Shown piece by piece: positions 8,740 to 18,156 of a stretch of DNA of 64,000 bases (position 1 is the stretch's first letter; every line of letters begins with the position of its first letter). The notes beneath the pieces are model-generated. The model was not told where the DNA came from. It did no database searches and saw only the letters and a program-made list of their open reading frames with translations. The position numbers were made by a program, and so were the translations under genes. The stretch comes from a bacterium (lineage in GTDB: Bacteria > Cyanobacteriota > Vampirovibrionia > Obscuribacterales > Obscuribacteraceae), in NCBI GenBank assembly GCA_016124935.1, contig WGMS01000028.1:62001-126000 (forward strand), read 5' to 3'.

Positions 8740-10077
8740 TTGAAAAAAGCATTTCTTACGAAGCAGTTTCTTTTGTTTCTGGTCGCTTTTGGCGCATTTT
8801 CCCTGGTCACAGTCTGGGCTATGGGCGGTCGAGCCACCCCGGTCCCAGGTCAGGGCACCGCGTCCAGCCAGCAATCCAAGATCCTTCCCGCTGCCGATGT
8901 CGATGGCGAAATAGCCCTCAACCCGAACAGCTCGATTCTAAAGAGAATCTCCTACGGGACCGTGAAACAACGTCATCTGCCCCTTGTGGTGGAAGCCACC
9001 GGGCAACTCCAGGCCAACGCCAGCGCCATAACCCGGGTGAGTGCACCCACTGCCGGTCGCATAGTATCTCTCGAGGTCTCTCTGGGAGACCATGTCAAAA
9101 AAGGCCAGACCGTAGCGGTAATCTCCAGCCAGGAGATAGGAGCTATGGTCACCGACCTGTTTAAACAAGAGACCGACATTGACTCGGAGCTTTCTAAAGA
9201 CTTGCAGCAAATAGATTTCGACACCACCCAGACCGAAACCGAGCTGACACTCTCCAGAAAGCAATATGAACGGGCAAAGCTTTTGTATGACGAGAAAATC
9301 GGCTCCAAAGCCGATGTGGAGTCGGCGATAACCGATCTGGAAAAGCACGAAAACGCCGTTGCGGCGCTCAAGACTAAACGAGCCGGTACGGTAAGAATCG
9401 CCCGGGAGAAGATGAAGCGAGCCAGAACCTGCTTAGAGCAGAGGCTCTCGGTTCTGGGAATGCCCTCTACCACCATAAAAGCAATTATGGAACGACGGGA
9501 CGTCGTCAACTCTATTCCGTTGACCACTCCCCAGGCAGGCATAGTGCTGGAGAGAAATGTCAATGCCGGTGAACTCATCGACCCCTCCCAGTCTCTTCTC
9601 GTTATCGATGATATCGACAATCTCTGGCTTGTCGCCGATGTGTTCGAGCAGGATGTCAAACATGTGAGAGTGGGTCAACCGATTGAGTTTCAGGTGGACA
9701 GCTTTCCCGACGAGACCTTCAAAGGAAAGCTCGACTATGTAGCCGGCACCATCAATCCGGAGACCAGAACCCTTGCGGTGCGTGCCGTGATCCCCAACTC
9801 CCAGACCAAGCTCAAACCAAAGATGTTCGCCCGGATGAAGATCATGGTGGGTGAGTGCGCAGCCCTTACGGTATCGAAGAAAGCCGTTCAGGAAGCCGGT
9901 TCCCAGAAAGTCGTCTATGTCCCCCGGGGTAAATTCTCTTTCGTGGAGAGACCGGTTCAGCTGGGTGAAGAAGTGGGCGACTATGCTGTGATCAAGAAAG
10001 GATTGGAAGGCGGTGAACAGGTGGTCACGCGGGAGTCCCTGGCGCTTCGTTCGCTTTCTATGAAAAGCTGGCATTGA
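8740..10077 (+). CDS. RND efflux membrane-fusion protein (HlyD/CusB/CzcB type)
   Basis: Periplasmic adaptor that joins the RND pump encoded next to an outer-membrane channel. It has 445 residues with an N-terminal hydrophobic anchor or signal (FLLFLVAFGAFSLVTVWAM), a barrel-sandwich hybrid half ('SAPTAGRIVSLEVSLGDHVKKGQ'-type lipoyl signature near residues 95-120), a long alpha-hairpin with coiled-coil character (about 135-240) and a beta-barrel ('LWLVADVFEQDVKHVRVGQ'). I chose TTG at 8740 because GGAG lies 6 nt upstream; an in-frame TTG at 8728 has none. No outer-membrane factor gene is nearby, so a TolC-like partner must be encoded elsewhere. Confidence 0.9.
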   Translation: MKKAFLTKQFLLFLVAFGAFSLVTVWAMGGRATPVPGQGTASSQQSKILPAADVDGEIALNPNSSILKRISYGTVKQRHLPLVVEATGQLQANASAITRVSAPTAGRIVSLEVSLGDHVKKGQTVAVISSQEIGAMVTDLFKQETDIDSELSKDLQQIDFDTTQTETELTLSRKQYERAKLLYDEKIGSKADVESAITDLEKHENAVAALKTKRAGTVRIAREKMKRARTCLEQRLSVLGMPSTTIKAIMERRDVVNSIPLTTPQAGIVLERNVNAGELIDPSQSLLVIDDIDNLWLVADVFEQDVKHVRVGQPIEFQVDSFPDETFKGKLDYVAGTINPETRTLAVRAVIPNSQTKLKPKMFARMKIMVGECAALTVSKKAVQEAGSQKVVYVPRGKFSFVERPVQLGEEVGDYAVIKKGLEGGEQVVTRESLALRSLSMKSWH

Positions 10078-10121
10078 TCCACTAATTGATCCACTAGAAA
10101 ATAAGAGCAATTCCGCCGCCC

Positions 10122-13100
10122 ATGAAGTCCATCATTTTCCGTCTCACCGACTGGCTAATCGGAAAGCGTATTTTCGTCATCTTCGTGCTGCTCGTCTCTC
10201 TAGGCTGTGGTGTCGTTGCCTACCGCAAGCTTCCCCTGGAAGCATTTCCTGATATTGCCAGTATGCAAGTTCGCGTCATTACTCAGGTCCCCGGTAAAGC
10301 GCCGGAAGAGGTCGAGCGTCTGGTCACCATACCCCTGGAGAAGGAGTTGAACGGCATCCCCAGCGGCAAGCCGCCGCGCTCCATATCTATCTTCGGTTTG
10401 TCGGTGGTCACTGTTGTTTTCGATGGTCATGCCGAGCCTTATACGGCAAGGCAGCAGGTTCTGGAGCGCCTGGCCAATCTCGATCTACCGGAAGGGATTA
10501 AGCCTGAAATTGAACCGAATGCCAGTCCGGTAGGAGAGATCTATCGCTATACTTTACAAGGCAGCCACTGGTCCTCGATGGACCGGAAGGAGACTCAAGA
10601 CTGGCTTTTGAACAGGCTTTTCAAGTCTGTAGATGGCATAGTCGACTCCACCGGATTCGGTGGCCCAATTCGTACTTTCCTTGTCGAGATGGACCCGGGG
10701 CGTTTGCGTGCTTTTGGTGTGAGCCAGAATGATATCAGGCGAGCGATCGCCAGGTCCAATGATTCTACCGGGGGAAGCTATATTGTCAGCAACGACCAGC
10801 GTTACATGGTCCGCGGACTGGGCCTGCTTAAATCTATCGAGGATATCGAAGGGGTTGTGATCTCATCCAACCGCGAGGGGACGCCGGTTCGGGTCAAGGA
10901 CGTGGCCACGGTCAAGATATCGGCGGCGGTGCGCAAGGGGCAGGTCGGTCTCGATGACGATGACGATGCCGTTGAGGGCATCTTGCTGATGCGTCGCGGC
11001 GACAACCCCTCCCGGGTGATAGAGAATCTCAAGGAAGCCTGGGGCGATATCGAAAGCCAGCTGCCGGAGGGCATGAAAATTGTACCCTTACAGGATCGAA
11101 CCGCTCTGGTAGACAAAACAATCGAGACCATCAGCCATAACGTCGCCGAAGGAATTGTTCTGGTTGTCGTCATTCTTATGCTCTTTCTCTTTCAAGTGAG
11201 AAGCGCTCTGATCTGCTCTATAGTAATACCCACCGCCCTGCTTGCCTCTTGTATCGCCCTCAAAGGACTCAATATCTCCGCCAATCTGCTTTCTCTTGGC
11301 GCCATCGACTTCGGTATCATAGTCGACGGCTCGGTGATCATGGTCGAGAACATCATGAGACGAATCGGCAAAGTCGGCGACGACCCTGATTCTTTGCGAA
11401 TCGGCATTTGCGAAGCGGCATCGGAGATGGCTAAGCCGATTCTTTTCTCCACCGCTATCATCGCACTGACCTTTCTGCCGATTCTCACTTTCGAGCATGT
11501 GGAAGGACGGCTGTTCAAGCCGCTGGCCGTGATGATGAATCTGGTTTTGCTGGCTGCCGCGTTTTCGACGATTCTGGTGGTGCCTGTGATTTGCTACATG
11601 GTTTTCCGGCTCAGACCTCCGGTGCATCGTGAAAACCCAATCGTGATCAAACTGGAGAATTTTTACTCCGGTCTGACAGGCATTCTGCAGAAGAGGGCAA
11701 AAGCGGTGTTGTCGTGTTTTCTGGTTTTCTTCGCGTTGTCGGCCAGCATGGTGCCGCATCTGGGGGCAGAGTTCATACCGGAGCTGGAGGAGGGTAATAT
11801 CTGGCTGACAGCCAATATTCGCCCGGTCAGTGTCTCTCTGGAGAACGCTGTCGAGATTGCTCGCAAAATCAGAAAAGTGATGCGCTCATATCCTGAGACG
11901 ACAAGCGCTCTTACTCAAATCGGCTCTCCCGATGATGGTACCGACCCCAATCCCTTCAACCTCATCGCCGTGCTTGTCGGGTTGCGGCCCCAGAGCGAAT
12001 GGCGCAGCAGCTTCCACTCTAAAGAAGATCTGATCCACTCCATGAACGAGGAGATCAACCGGGTGGTGCCCGGGCTATTCTTGAGCTTCTCGCAGTGCAT
12101 CAAATGCAGCATGGAAGAGGCGATGTCCGGTGTTAAAAATGGAGAATACGCCGTCAAGATTTTCGGTCCGGATCTTCAAGTTCTCGATGGGCTTGCCGGT
12201 CGACTGGGAGGTATACTTCGCTCTATCCCGGGCATTGTCGATGTCGGTCAGGACAATATTCTGGGCCAGCCCCAGATGATAATAGAGATTGACAGAAAGG
12301 CTGCTGCCAGGGAGGGTATCAGTACCGAGGAGGTTCTGGACATAGTAGAAACCTCGATAGGTGGTCAGGTGGTGACAAGGATTCTCGAAGGCGAGCGTCG
12401 ATTCGAGGTGGTCTTGAGGCTGGCCGAGAGTTATAGAGACAACCTCAATGAACTTGGCAACATCGAGGTGACCGCACCATCCGGTTTGAAGCTGCCACTC
12501 AGGCAGATTGCCAGAGTGCGGCAGGTAGAGGGCGCCAATTCTATCCTGAGAGACGAGAATAAACGAAGAGTGGCGGTATTCGCCAACATTCGCGGTCGTG
12601 ACCTGGGCTCCACAGTCCTCGATTCACAAAGAAGAATCGCCAGAGAGCTGAAGCTGCCGCCTGGTTACTCCATATCTTACGCCGGCGAGTTCGAGCGGGC
12701 CAGGGCTGCTGGTGAGAGGTTGTCCCTGGTGGTGCCTGCCACCCTGGTGATTATCTTTATTCTGCTCTATCTTGCCTTCGATTCTGCTTATCTTGCCACC
12801 CTGACCATGAGCGCTGTCCCGGTGGCGGCGGCGGTGGCAATTGTGGTGTTATTCCTCTCTCGAACCACTATCAGCGTCTCCTCCGGTGTCGGCTTGATCG
12901 TTCTCTTCGGGCTCTCGATACAGAATGCGGTGATTGTCGTATCGGCCATGAAAACAATGATGGATATGGAGGCAATAGGCGCAGCCGAGGCAATCGGAAA
13001 AGCTGCCACTGCAAAGATGAACGCCGTGGTGATAGCGGCCCTGGTGGCGGCCGTCGGTCTTGCTCCTGCCGCTATGTCGACCGGAATAGGCTCCCAGAGT

Positions 13101-13229
13101 CAGAAACCTTTCGCCATAGTAATCGCTTGCGGCATTCTACCGGCGACTCTTTTGACACTATTGCTTCTTCCTGCTCTTGCAATAGTTTTGAATAGATTTT
13201 TCGGATTTAGCGCTTCCCGCAATTCTTAG
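10122..13229 (+). CDS. Heavy-metal-type RND efflux pump (CzcA/CusA family)
   Basis: Inner-membrane proton antiporter of 1035 residues, the full family length. It has the RND plan of 12 membrane helices and two large periplasmic loops. The TM4 motif with essential acidic residues is present around residues 390-410 ('LGAIDFGIIVDGSVIMVENI'), diagnostic of the HME subgroup that exports Co/Zn/Cd or Cu/Ag. The N-terminus ('RVFVIF..LEAFPDIA', 'VRVITQVPGKAPEEVERLVT') is also typical. The metal cannot be assigned. It lies 44 bp after the adaptor gene, in an evident operon; the gap includes a 12-bp duplication. The ribosome-binding site is weak. Confidence 0.95.
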   Translation: MKSIIFRLTDWLIGKRIFVIFVLLVSLGCGVVAYRKLPLEAFPDIASMQVRVITQVPGKAPEEVERLVTIPLEKELNGIPSGKPPRSISIFGLSVVTVVFDGHAEPYTARQQVLERLANLDLPEGIKPEIEPNASPVGEIYRYTLQGSHWSSMDRKETQDWLLNRLFKSVDGIVDSTGFGGPIRTFLVEMDPGRLRAFGVSQNDIRRAIARSNDSTGGSYIVSNDQRYMVRGLGLLKSIEDIEGVVISSNREGTPVRVKDVATVKISAAVRKGQVGLDDDDDAVEGILLMRRGDNPSRVIENLKEAWGDIESQLPEGMKIVPLQDRTALVDKTIETISHNVAEGIVLVVVILMLFLFQVRSALICSIVIPTALLASCIALKGLNISANLLSLGAIDFGIIVDGSVIMVENIMRRIGKVGDDPDSLRIGICEAASEMAKPILFSTAIIALTFLPILTFEHVEGRLFKPLAVMMNLVLLAAAFSTILVVPVICYMVFRLRPPVHRENPIVIKLENFYSGLTGILQKRAKAVLSCFLVFFALSASMVPHLGAEFIPELEEGNIWLTANIRPVSVSLENAVEIARKIRKVMRSYPETTSALTQIGSPDDGTDPNPFNLIAVLVGLRPQSEWRSSFHSKEDLIHSMNEEINRVVPGLFLSFSQCIKCSMEEAMSGVKNGEYAVKIFGPDLQVLDGLAGRLGGILRSIPGIVDVGQDNILGQPQMIIEIDRKAAAREGISTEEVLDIVETSIGGQVVTRILEGERRFEVVLRLAESYRDNLNELGNIEVTAPSGLKLPLRQIARVRQVEGANSILRDENKRRVAVFANIRGRDLGSTVLDSQRRIARELKLPPGYSISYAGEFERARAAGERLSLVVPATLVIIFILLYLAFDSAYLATLTMSAVPVAAAVAIVVLFLSRTTISVSSGVGLIVLFGLSIQNAVIVVSAMKTMMDMEAIGAAEAIGKAATAKMNAVVIAALVAAVGLAPAAMSTGIGSQSQKPFAIVIACGILPATLLTLLLLPALAIVLNRFFGFSASRNS

Positions 13230-13288
13230 ATGAGTTGCTGAAGATGTGCGAAAATCTATTTGCTGGTCAACCAGGAGGAGACAGGATT

Positions 13289-14341
13289 TTGAAGAGTTTT
13301 ATCAAGAGTGTTGCGTTATCTCTTACTCTTGCACTGGGAGGAGCAGGTTCCGCCCCAGCTTGCACGAACTTCCTTGTCAAAGCTGCTGACGGCAGCGTGA
13401 TCGTCGGTCGAACCATGGAGTTCCCCATAGACTTACAGTCGAAGCTTGTGGTGCAACCCCGGGGGCAGAAGCGCCAATCTAAAGCTCCTGGTGGAGAAAC
13501 AGGTCTGGCATGGACTGCAAAATTTGGATATGTCATGCTCAACGCTTTCGGTCTGGACTTTCCTACCGAGGGGGTCAACGAGAAGGGTCTGTCGTTCTCT
13601 TTTTTGTGGCTTCCTGAGAGCGTCTACGAAGAAGTGTCGCCTGTTGATCATAACCGCGCTCTGGAGTTGAGCGATGTGGGCAGCTATATTCTCGGCACCT
13701 GCTCTACGGTGGAGGAAGCCAGGCAGGCTTTGAATAATGGATTGGTCTGGGGAAAGTCTATAGAAGCTCTTGGTGGAGTGCCGACGGTGCATATAGCGGT
13801 GCATGACGCCGGGGGAAACTCCCTTGTGGTCGAGTTCATCGAGGGCAAGAAGAGATTTTATGACAATCCTCTGGGGGTGTTGACCAATTCACCTCAGTTT
13901 CCCTAGCATATCACCAATCTTCGCAACTATGTCCATCTCAGTCCGAAAGGGCACGACCGGCCAAAAGTCGCCGGTATGGAGATAAACGAGACCGGCAAAG
14001 GAAGCGGACTACTGGGAATGCCGGGCGATCTGACTCCTCCTGCTCGCTTTGTTCGTACCGCCACTATGGTGGCAAGTGCCAGACCGGCAGCGGATGCCGC
14101 TTCTGCGGTGAATGTTGCCGAGCATATATTGAACAGTCTCGATTATCCCAAAGGTCTGGTCAGGGATCCTGCCGACACGGACCGGCAAGTGGAGAATATT
14201 CAGTGGGTGGTGATCGAAGACCTTACTAATAGAGTGATCTATTACAAGAGCTACGACAACTTGAATCGCCGTTCTCTCGACTTGAAGAAAGTCGATTTCG
14301 ATAGCGGAGCGGCAGGCCGTTCAATTCCTATTGAAGATTAG
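13289..14341 (+). pseudogene. Penicillin V acylase/choloylglycine hydrolase-like gene interrupted by an in-frame TAG
   Basis: Ntn-hydrolase that would cleave linear amides such as penicillin V, bile salts or N-acyl homoserine lactones. The TTG start at 13289 has GGAGGAG 8 nt upstream. A signal peptide ends in SAPA just before CTNFLV, so export would expose the nucleophilic Cys. The Arg after the strand (VGRTMEFP) and the Asn in 'LTNSPQF' follow. Codon 206 (13904-13906) is TAG where family members usually have Trp ('NSPxFxWHxTNLxxY'). The same frame then resumes with 'HITNLRNYVHLSP' and runs to 14341, including the catalytic Arg in 'PPARFVRTATM'. A single TGG to TAG change therefore removes about 40% of the enzyme; a sequencing error or suppression are alternatives. 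Confidence 0.85.
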
Positions 14342-14344
14342 CCA

Positions 14345-14950
14345 CCGGGAGTGGCAGGTCCACTGGGGCCGGCTGGACCTCTCAAACTCGGCAATCTTGA
14401 TCAGAAAAGGGGACCACTGGGACCGGCTGGACCCAAGGGACCGGCTGGGCCTCTGGGGCCACCAGGACCTCTCGGACCAGTAGGACCGCCGGGACCAGTC
14501 GGTCCACCAGGACCGGCAGGACCGTTCGGACCCCTGGGACCACCAGGACCGCCGGGACCAGTCGGTCCACCAGGACCGGCAGGACCGTTCGGACCCCTGG
14601 GACCACCAGGACCTCCGGGGCCACTGGGTCCGCCCGGACCGGAAGGACCGTTTGGACCACTGGGACCACCGGGGCCGCCAGGACCGCTGGGACCGCCAGG
14701 ACCGCTGGGACCAGCAGGGCCACTGGGACCGCCAGGACCACCGGGTCCGCCAGGACCACCAGGGCCACTCGGGCCGCCAGGACCGGCTGGACCACTGGGA
14801 CCGCCAGGACCACTGGGACCGCCAGGACCACTGGGACCGGCTGGGCCGCCAGGACCGGCAGGACCACCAGGACCACTGGGGCCATTTGCACCGGCAGGAC
14901 CGGCTGGACCACCGGGACCGCCTGGGCCGTTAGGACCGGCTGGGCCAGGA
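14345..14950. repeat. 9-bp periodic GGN-CCN-NNN (collagen-like) repeat tract
   Basis: About 600 bp of short tandem units in which a GGxCCx hexamer recurs every 9 bp. Read on the minus strand it encodes the Gly-Pro-X tail. Because GGN-CCN reverse-complements to NGG-NCC, the plus strand also spells Gly-Pro-X and stays open over a long stretch. Longer sub-repeats are visible: the block at about 14479-14538 recurs nearly unchanged at about 14545-14604, a sign of recent duplication. Confidence 0.9.
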
Positions 14951-15519
14951 TTGAACATGGTAGCCTGGGGATTGCTGCCACCGCCTCCTGATGGAGGCGG
15001 TGGCGGTGGTGCCGATGCTACTCCGGCATAGTCCGGGTTCTCCATCGGTCTTTCCGAATACACTGTGAATGCCATCGGACCATTGATGCCCGGAACGTTA
15101 ACCACCGGCAGAGGAATAGTTAAGAACGGGTTGCAATTGACCGTGGTCTGGACCGCGACAATTTTTTCTGTCTCCGAGCCGGTGGTGACGCCATTTTTGT
15201 AAGAGACATTAGTGCTTGGATAGCCGCTCAAATTGGTGAACTTACCCATTCCGGATAGCCACTGGTCAGGAATCAGCTTTTTTACGATGCCGGTGGGGCT
15301 GGTGGCGTCCGCTGATGGGATTAGAGAAGCTTCATGAACCTGGTTGTAATTAAGGACTACACAGAGTCCGTAGGAGACAGCCAGGCTGAGCATATTTACC
15401 AGAGGAAAGAATATGCAAATCAACAGAACCCACATGGCCGGACCGAATTCGGACAGGGCGTTTCCTATCTGGTTGCGCTTTAACTTCTTTCCTGGCATTG
15501 GCTTTCGCTCCATGGGCAT
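14401..15519 (-). CDS. TadE-like membrane-anchored protein with a collagen-like Gly-Pro-X tail
   Basis: 372 residues. The N-terminus ('[20 protein letters not shown]') resembles a TadE/TadG pseudopilin: short basic leader, an acidic residue and one membrane helix. An extracytoplasmic domain of about 130 residues follows, then an 'APPPPPP..GGGG' linker and about 58 Gly-Pro-X triplets (from about residue 193 to the end; X mostly Gly, Ala, Ser, Asn, Thr, Arg). Such repeats can form collagen triple helices, suggesting a surface fibre. A TGA stops the gene, but the same frame continues with further Gly-Pro triplets to a TAA near 14339, so the original tail may have been longer. The start is ambiguous among ATGs at 15519, 15513 and 15498. 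Confidence 0.75.
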   Translation of the reverse strand: MPMERKPMPGKKLKRNQIGNALSEFGPAMWVLLICIFFPLVNMLSLAVSYGLCVVLNYNQVHEASLIPSADATSPTGIVKKLIPDQWLSGMGKFTNLSGYPSTNVSYKNGVTTGSETEKIVAVQTTVNCNPFLTIPLPVVNVPGINGPMAFTVYSERPMENPDYAGVASAPPPPPPSGGGGSNPQATMFNPGPAGPNGPGGPGGPAGPAGANGPSGPGGPAGPGGPAGPSGPGGPSGPGGPSGPAGPGGPSGPGGPGGPGGPGGPSGPAGPSGPGGPSGPGGPGGPSGPNGPSGPGGPSGPGGPGGPRGPNGPAGPGGPTGPGGPGGPRGPNGPAGPGGPTGPGGPTGPRGPGGPRGPAGPLGPAGPSGPLF

Positions 15520-15694
15520 TTTTATTTTTCTTCTCTACGGATCAAAGCATCGAATTAGCCGGGATAGCCAACGAACTCAATGCTTCCCATGATTACCCCG
15601 GGGTCATAATAGTAGCTATCCTGGCAGATTACATTATCTCTATCTCTAGTAGCTGGAAAAAATATGACACCGGGAACCGACATTTTACTGTGTC

Positions 15695-17047
15695 TCAATC
15701 GTCGTCATCATCATCGTCGTCTCTGTCTTGGACATTTTTCCGCTTCTTGTCGTCGTCGTCATCATCGTCGTCATCATCATCATCGTCATCGTCATCGTCA
15801 TCGTCATCATCTTTGTCTTCTATCTGAGATCTGTCCTTGACAGAGCTCGCCCCGGGCGCTGGTACGACAGGAGCGGTTGCCGGCGGCGATTCAATAACTA
15901 GCGGTTTCTGTTCCTGTTCCTGCGATTGATCCGGTTCTTGTACGGGAGGAGGCGTTTGTTGCTGGACATGCTTGATAGGCACTTCGATTTTTTCGATGAT
16001 ATTTTCCCGGGGGGTAATCTCTTCAGAAATGGAATTTATTGGTGTCTCAGTCTGCTGGGGCGGTACTGGCGGCATAGTCTCAGTTGGAGCCTCGACCTTT
16101 GGTGTCTCCGTTTCGGCCTGCGGTGGTGCCTCGACCGGCTTGACTGGTTCGACCGGTTCGACCGGTTCGACCGGATCTGCGGGTACCACTAAGGGCGGTG
16201 TTTTCGGTGCCGACATCGAATCTATAGAAGCGATGATGCCTTCCACCGGTGCAAAGATTCTGGGAGGCAGTGCCCGATTCACATGTTTGACCACACCCAT
16301 TTTTCCTGCGGAAATTACAGAAGGATAGTTGCCCTCCTGATCTTTTGGATTGAATTCGCAATCGTAGAGATTCACCCACATGTCTTTTTCGACCGAGCGT
16401 ATTTGAAAGCCCTTTATCTCTGTGGCTTTTATTCGACCGTTCTGGTCCCTGCTCATATTGAAGGTTACTTTTTTCTCCAGCCTGATGGTGTCTATGGTAT
16501 TGCTGCCGGTGGGACTGTCGAATCGGGAAGGCGAGTCGATGGTTATTTCATAGAGGTCACCGTTTTTCTTAATCGCTATTTGGGACGAGTTTTGCTTTAA
16601 CGCTTCGGCGGCTCCTTTGCCAAGGCTGTCCAGTTCTACCAGGGTGCATGAATTAGTCAGTTCTAGAAAAGTTCCATTCAAATCCTCCACCAGCTTCTTG
16701 TCCTGGAAATCTTTTACTCGACAGAGATCTATGGCTTTGTTCAAATAGGTCAGCGCATCACTGCACTCTCCCGTTTTCGAAAGAGCTATGGCAAGACCGG
16801 TAAGTGTTCTGGCATAGCCTTCATCGGTAGTGGCGCTTTTTTCGAATTCTTGCAGGGCTTTTTTATACTTCGGAATCGCTTTTTTATAGCTGCCCGATTG
16901 TCTTGCGCTATCTGCCGTTTCTAAATAGCTCTGTGCCTTTGATGAAGCGGCCAATACTTCCAGGGTCAGCCAGTTCGATCCGCTCATTAAAAGAGCCAGA
17001 CCCGGAGCAACCTGGAGGATTGGCAAACATATTTTCTTGCTTGTCAT
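15695..17047 (-). CDS. Exported TPR-like protein with Pro/Glu-rich region and poly-Asp tail
   Basis: 450 residues. An N-terminal hydrophobic stretch (VAPGLALLMSGSNWLTLEVLA) suggests export. Residues about 35-120 form TPR-like helices ('ADSARQSGSYKKAIPKYKKALQ', 'TLTGLAIALSKTGECSDALTYLNKAI'). A middle domain of about 130 residues is unrecognised. Then comes a low-complexity region with VEPVEPVEP-type repeats and many Pro, Glu and Gln, and finally 21 consecutive Asp, a basic KKRK patch and eight more Asp at the very end. The acidic tail could bind calcium or other cations. No function is known. There is no clear ribosome-binding site. It lies upstream of the collagen-like gene on the same strand (175-bp gap). 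Confidence 0.7.
   Translation of the reverse strand: MTSKKICLPILQVAPGLALLMSGSNWLTLEVLAASSKAQSYLETADSARQSGSYKKAIPKYKKALQEFEKSATTDEGYARTLTGLAIALSKTGECSDALTYLNKAIDLCRVKDFQDKKLVEDLNGTFLELTNSCTLVELDSLGKGAAEALKQNSSQIAIKKNGDLYEITIDSPSRFDSPTGSNTIDTIRLEKKVTFNMSRDQNGRIKATEIKGFQIRSVEKDMWVNLYDCEFNPKDQEGNYPSVISAGKMGVVKHVNRALPPRIFAPVEGIIASIDSMSAPKTPPLVVPADPVEPVEPVEPVKPVEAPPQAETETPKVEAPTETMPPVPPQQTETPINSISEEITPRENIIEKIEVPIKHVQQQTPPPVQEPDQSQEQEQKPLVIESPPATAPVVPAPGASSVKDRSQIEDKDDDDDDDDDDDDDDDDDDDDDKKRKNVQDRDDDDDDDD
15698..15811. repeat. GAC/GAT trinucleotide tract encoding poly-Asp
   Basis: Two runs of mixed GAC/GAT codons on the minus strand: 21 codons at 15749-15811 and eight at 15698-15721, separated by nine other codons. 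The mixture of two codons suggests selection for the amino acid rather than pure slippage, but the length is likely to vary between strains. Confidence 0.9.
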
Positions 17048-17183
17048 GATATGTCCAAGTAATAACGTCGAGAATTCAGGAGTTGAAGTATCTCAGGATT
17101 TTTCTTTGAAATAAAGATTTTTGAACGCTTTTAAAACTTGCTAGAATTTTCCTCTAATCGAGACGCAAGGAGCCCTCATCGTT

Positions 17184-18119
17184 ATGATCAGGAAAATGGT
17201 TCTGTTGACATCAGCTACCCTGGCCTTTTCCCCGGCCGCTCTGCCTGGTATGTGGTCCGGTTCGGCTGCACTGGCTGCTGATTCGGCAGATGCATCGGGC
17301 GCAACCGGAAGCCAGAGTTCGGCGGAGAGTGAGATAAGAACCCAGGCTTCGGCCTACGAAAAGGCTTTCGAAGAGAAAGACCTCGATAAGATAGTCGCCA
17401 TGTGGATACCTGAAGGCAGCTATACAGGACCATTTGGAAGATCCGCAGAAGGCGTCGCAGCTATCAAAGAAGTTTACAGGAACTTCTTCGACACTGCCGG
17501 TGAAGCCAAAATCTCTTTGAAGATTGACATAGAGTCGATTAAATTCATCGGGGAAGGTACGGCTATAGAACGCGGCACCATTAGCAATGCGGCTAACCCT
17601 GGTAAGGTTACACGTTACACAGTGGTCCATGTCAAGCGAGATGGGCAATGGAAAATCGCCAATGCCGTAGAGCATATTGTCCATGAGCCGAAGCAAACTG
17701 TAGATGATCTGGGGTGGCTGCTTGGCAAATGGAAGGCAGCTGGCAAGGACGGCCAGGTTGATATTGACGCCGAACTGGCTGCCAACAAAAAATTTATCGT
17801 CTTGAAATTTATGTCTAAAACCAGTGACGGTATTCAACATCGCGACATTCAAATTGTCGGAGTCGACCCTGCCACCGGTTCTGTGGCCTCCTGGATGTTC
17901 GATTCTGATGGCGGTGTGGGTAAAGGGTACTGGTTTAAAGATGGTAAGTCCTGGGTTGTCGAGACCATTCGCAATGACGGTGACGGTTCTAGAATCGTCT
18001 CTACCCAGGTGATCACCCCGAGCGGTCCTGAGGCTTATCTCTGGAAGGCTGTCGATCAGGCCGTGGACGGTATCGCCATTCCGGATAAGTCCGAGTTGAA
18101 GATAGAAAAGATTCAATAG
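17184..18119 (+). CDS. Exported SnoaL/NTF2-like protein (SgcJ/EcaC-type)
   Basis: 311 residues. A signal-like N-terminus (LTSATLAFSPAALPG...ALAA) precedes an NTF2-like domain at about residues 50-170 ('IRTQASAYEKAFEEKDLDKIVAMW', 'YTVVHVKRDGQWKIANAVE'), the hallmark of SgcJ/EcaC-family proteins. The second half (about 175-305) resembles a DUF1579/lipocalin-like barrel ('LGWLLGKWKAAG'). NTF2-like folds bind small hydrophobic ligands or act as non-redox enzymes; the substrate is unknown. AGGAG lies 11 nt before the ATG. TTGAAC (17121-17126) and TAGAAT (17142-17147) may be a promoter, with a short 15-bp spacer. Confidence 0.75.
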   Translation: MIRKMVLLTSATLAFSPAALPGMWSGSAALAADSADASGATGSQSSAESEIRTQASAYEKAFEEKDLDKIVAMWIPEGSYTGPFGRSAEGVAAIKEVYRNFFDTAGEAKISLKIDIESIKFIGEGTAIERGTISNAANPGKVTRYTVVHVKRDGQWKIANAVEHIVHEPKQTVDDLGWLLGKWKAAGKDGQVDIDAELAANKKFIVLKFMSKTSDGIQHRDIQIVGVDPATGSVASWMFDSDGGVGKGYWFKDGKSWVVETIRNDGDGSRIVSTQVITPSGPEAYLWKAVDQAVDGIAIPDKSELKIEKIQ

Positions 18120-18156
18120 TTCCCCTTTTTCCTGCAGGAGCCTCGAGAGTAAGGTT

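Noticed and set aside
14351-15031. Plus-strand collagen-like reading frame of 226 codons
   Set aside because: It mirrors the minus-strand gene through the GGN-CCN symmetry; the minus-strand frame has the membrane anchor and extracytoplasmic domain.
15700-16180. CRISPR-like or satellite repeats
   Set aside because: The TCG/TCA and VEP-coding repeats are short in-frame codon repeats within a gene, without spacers.
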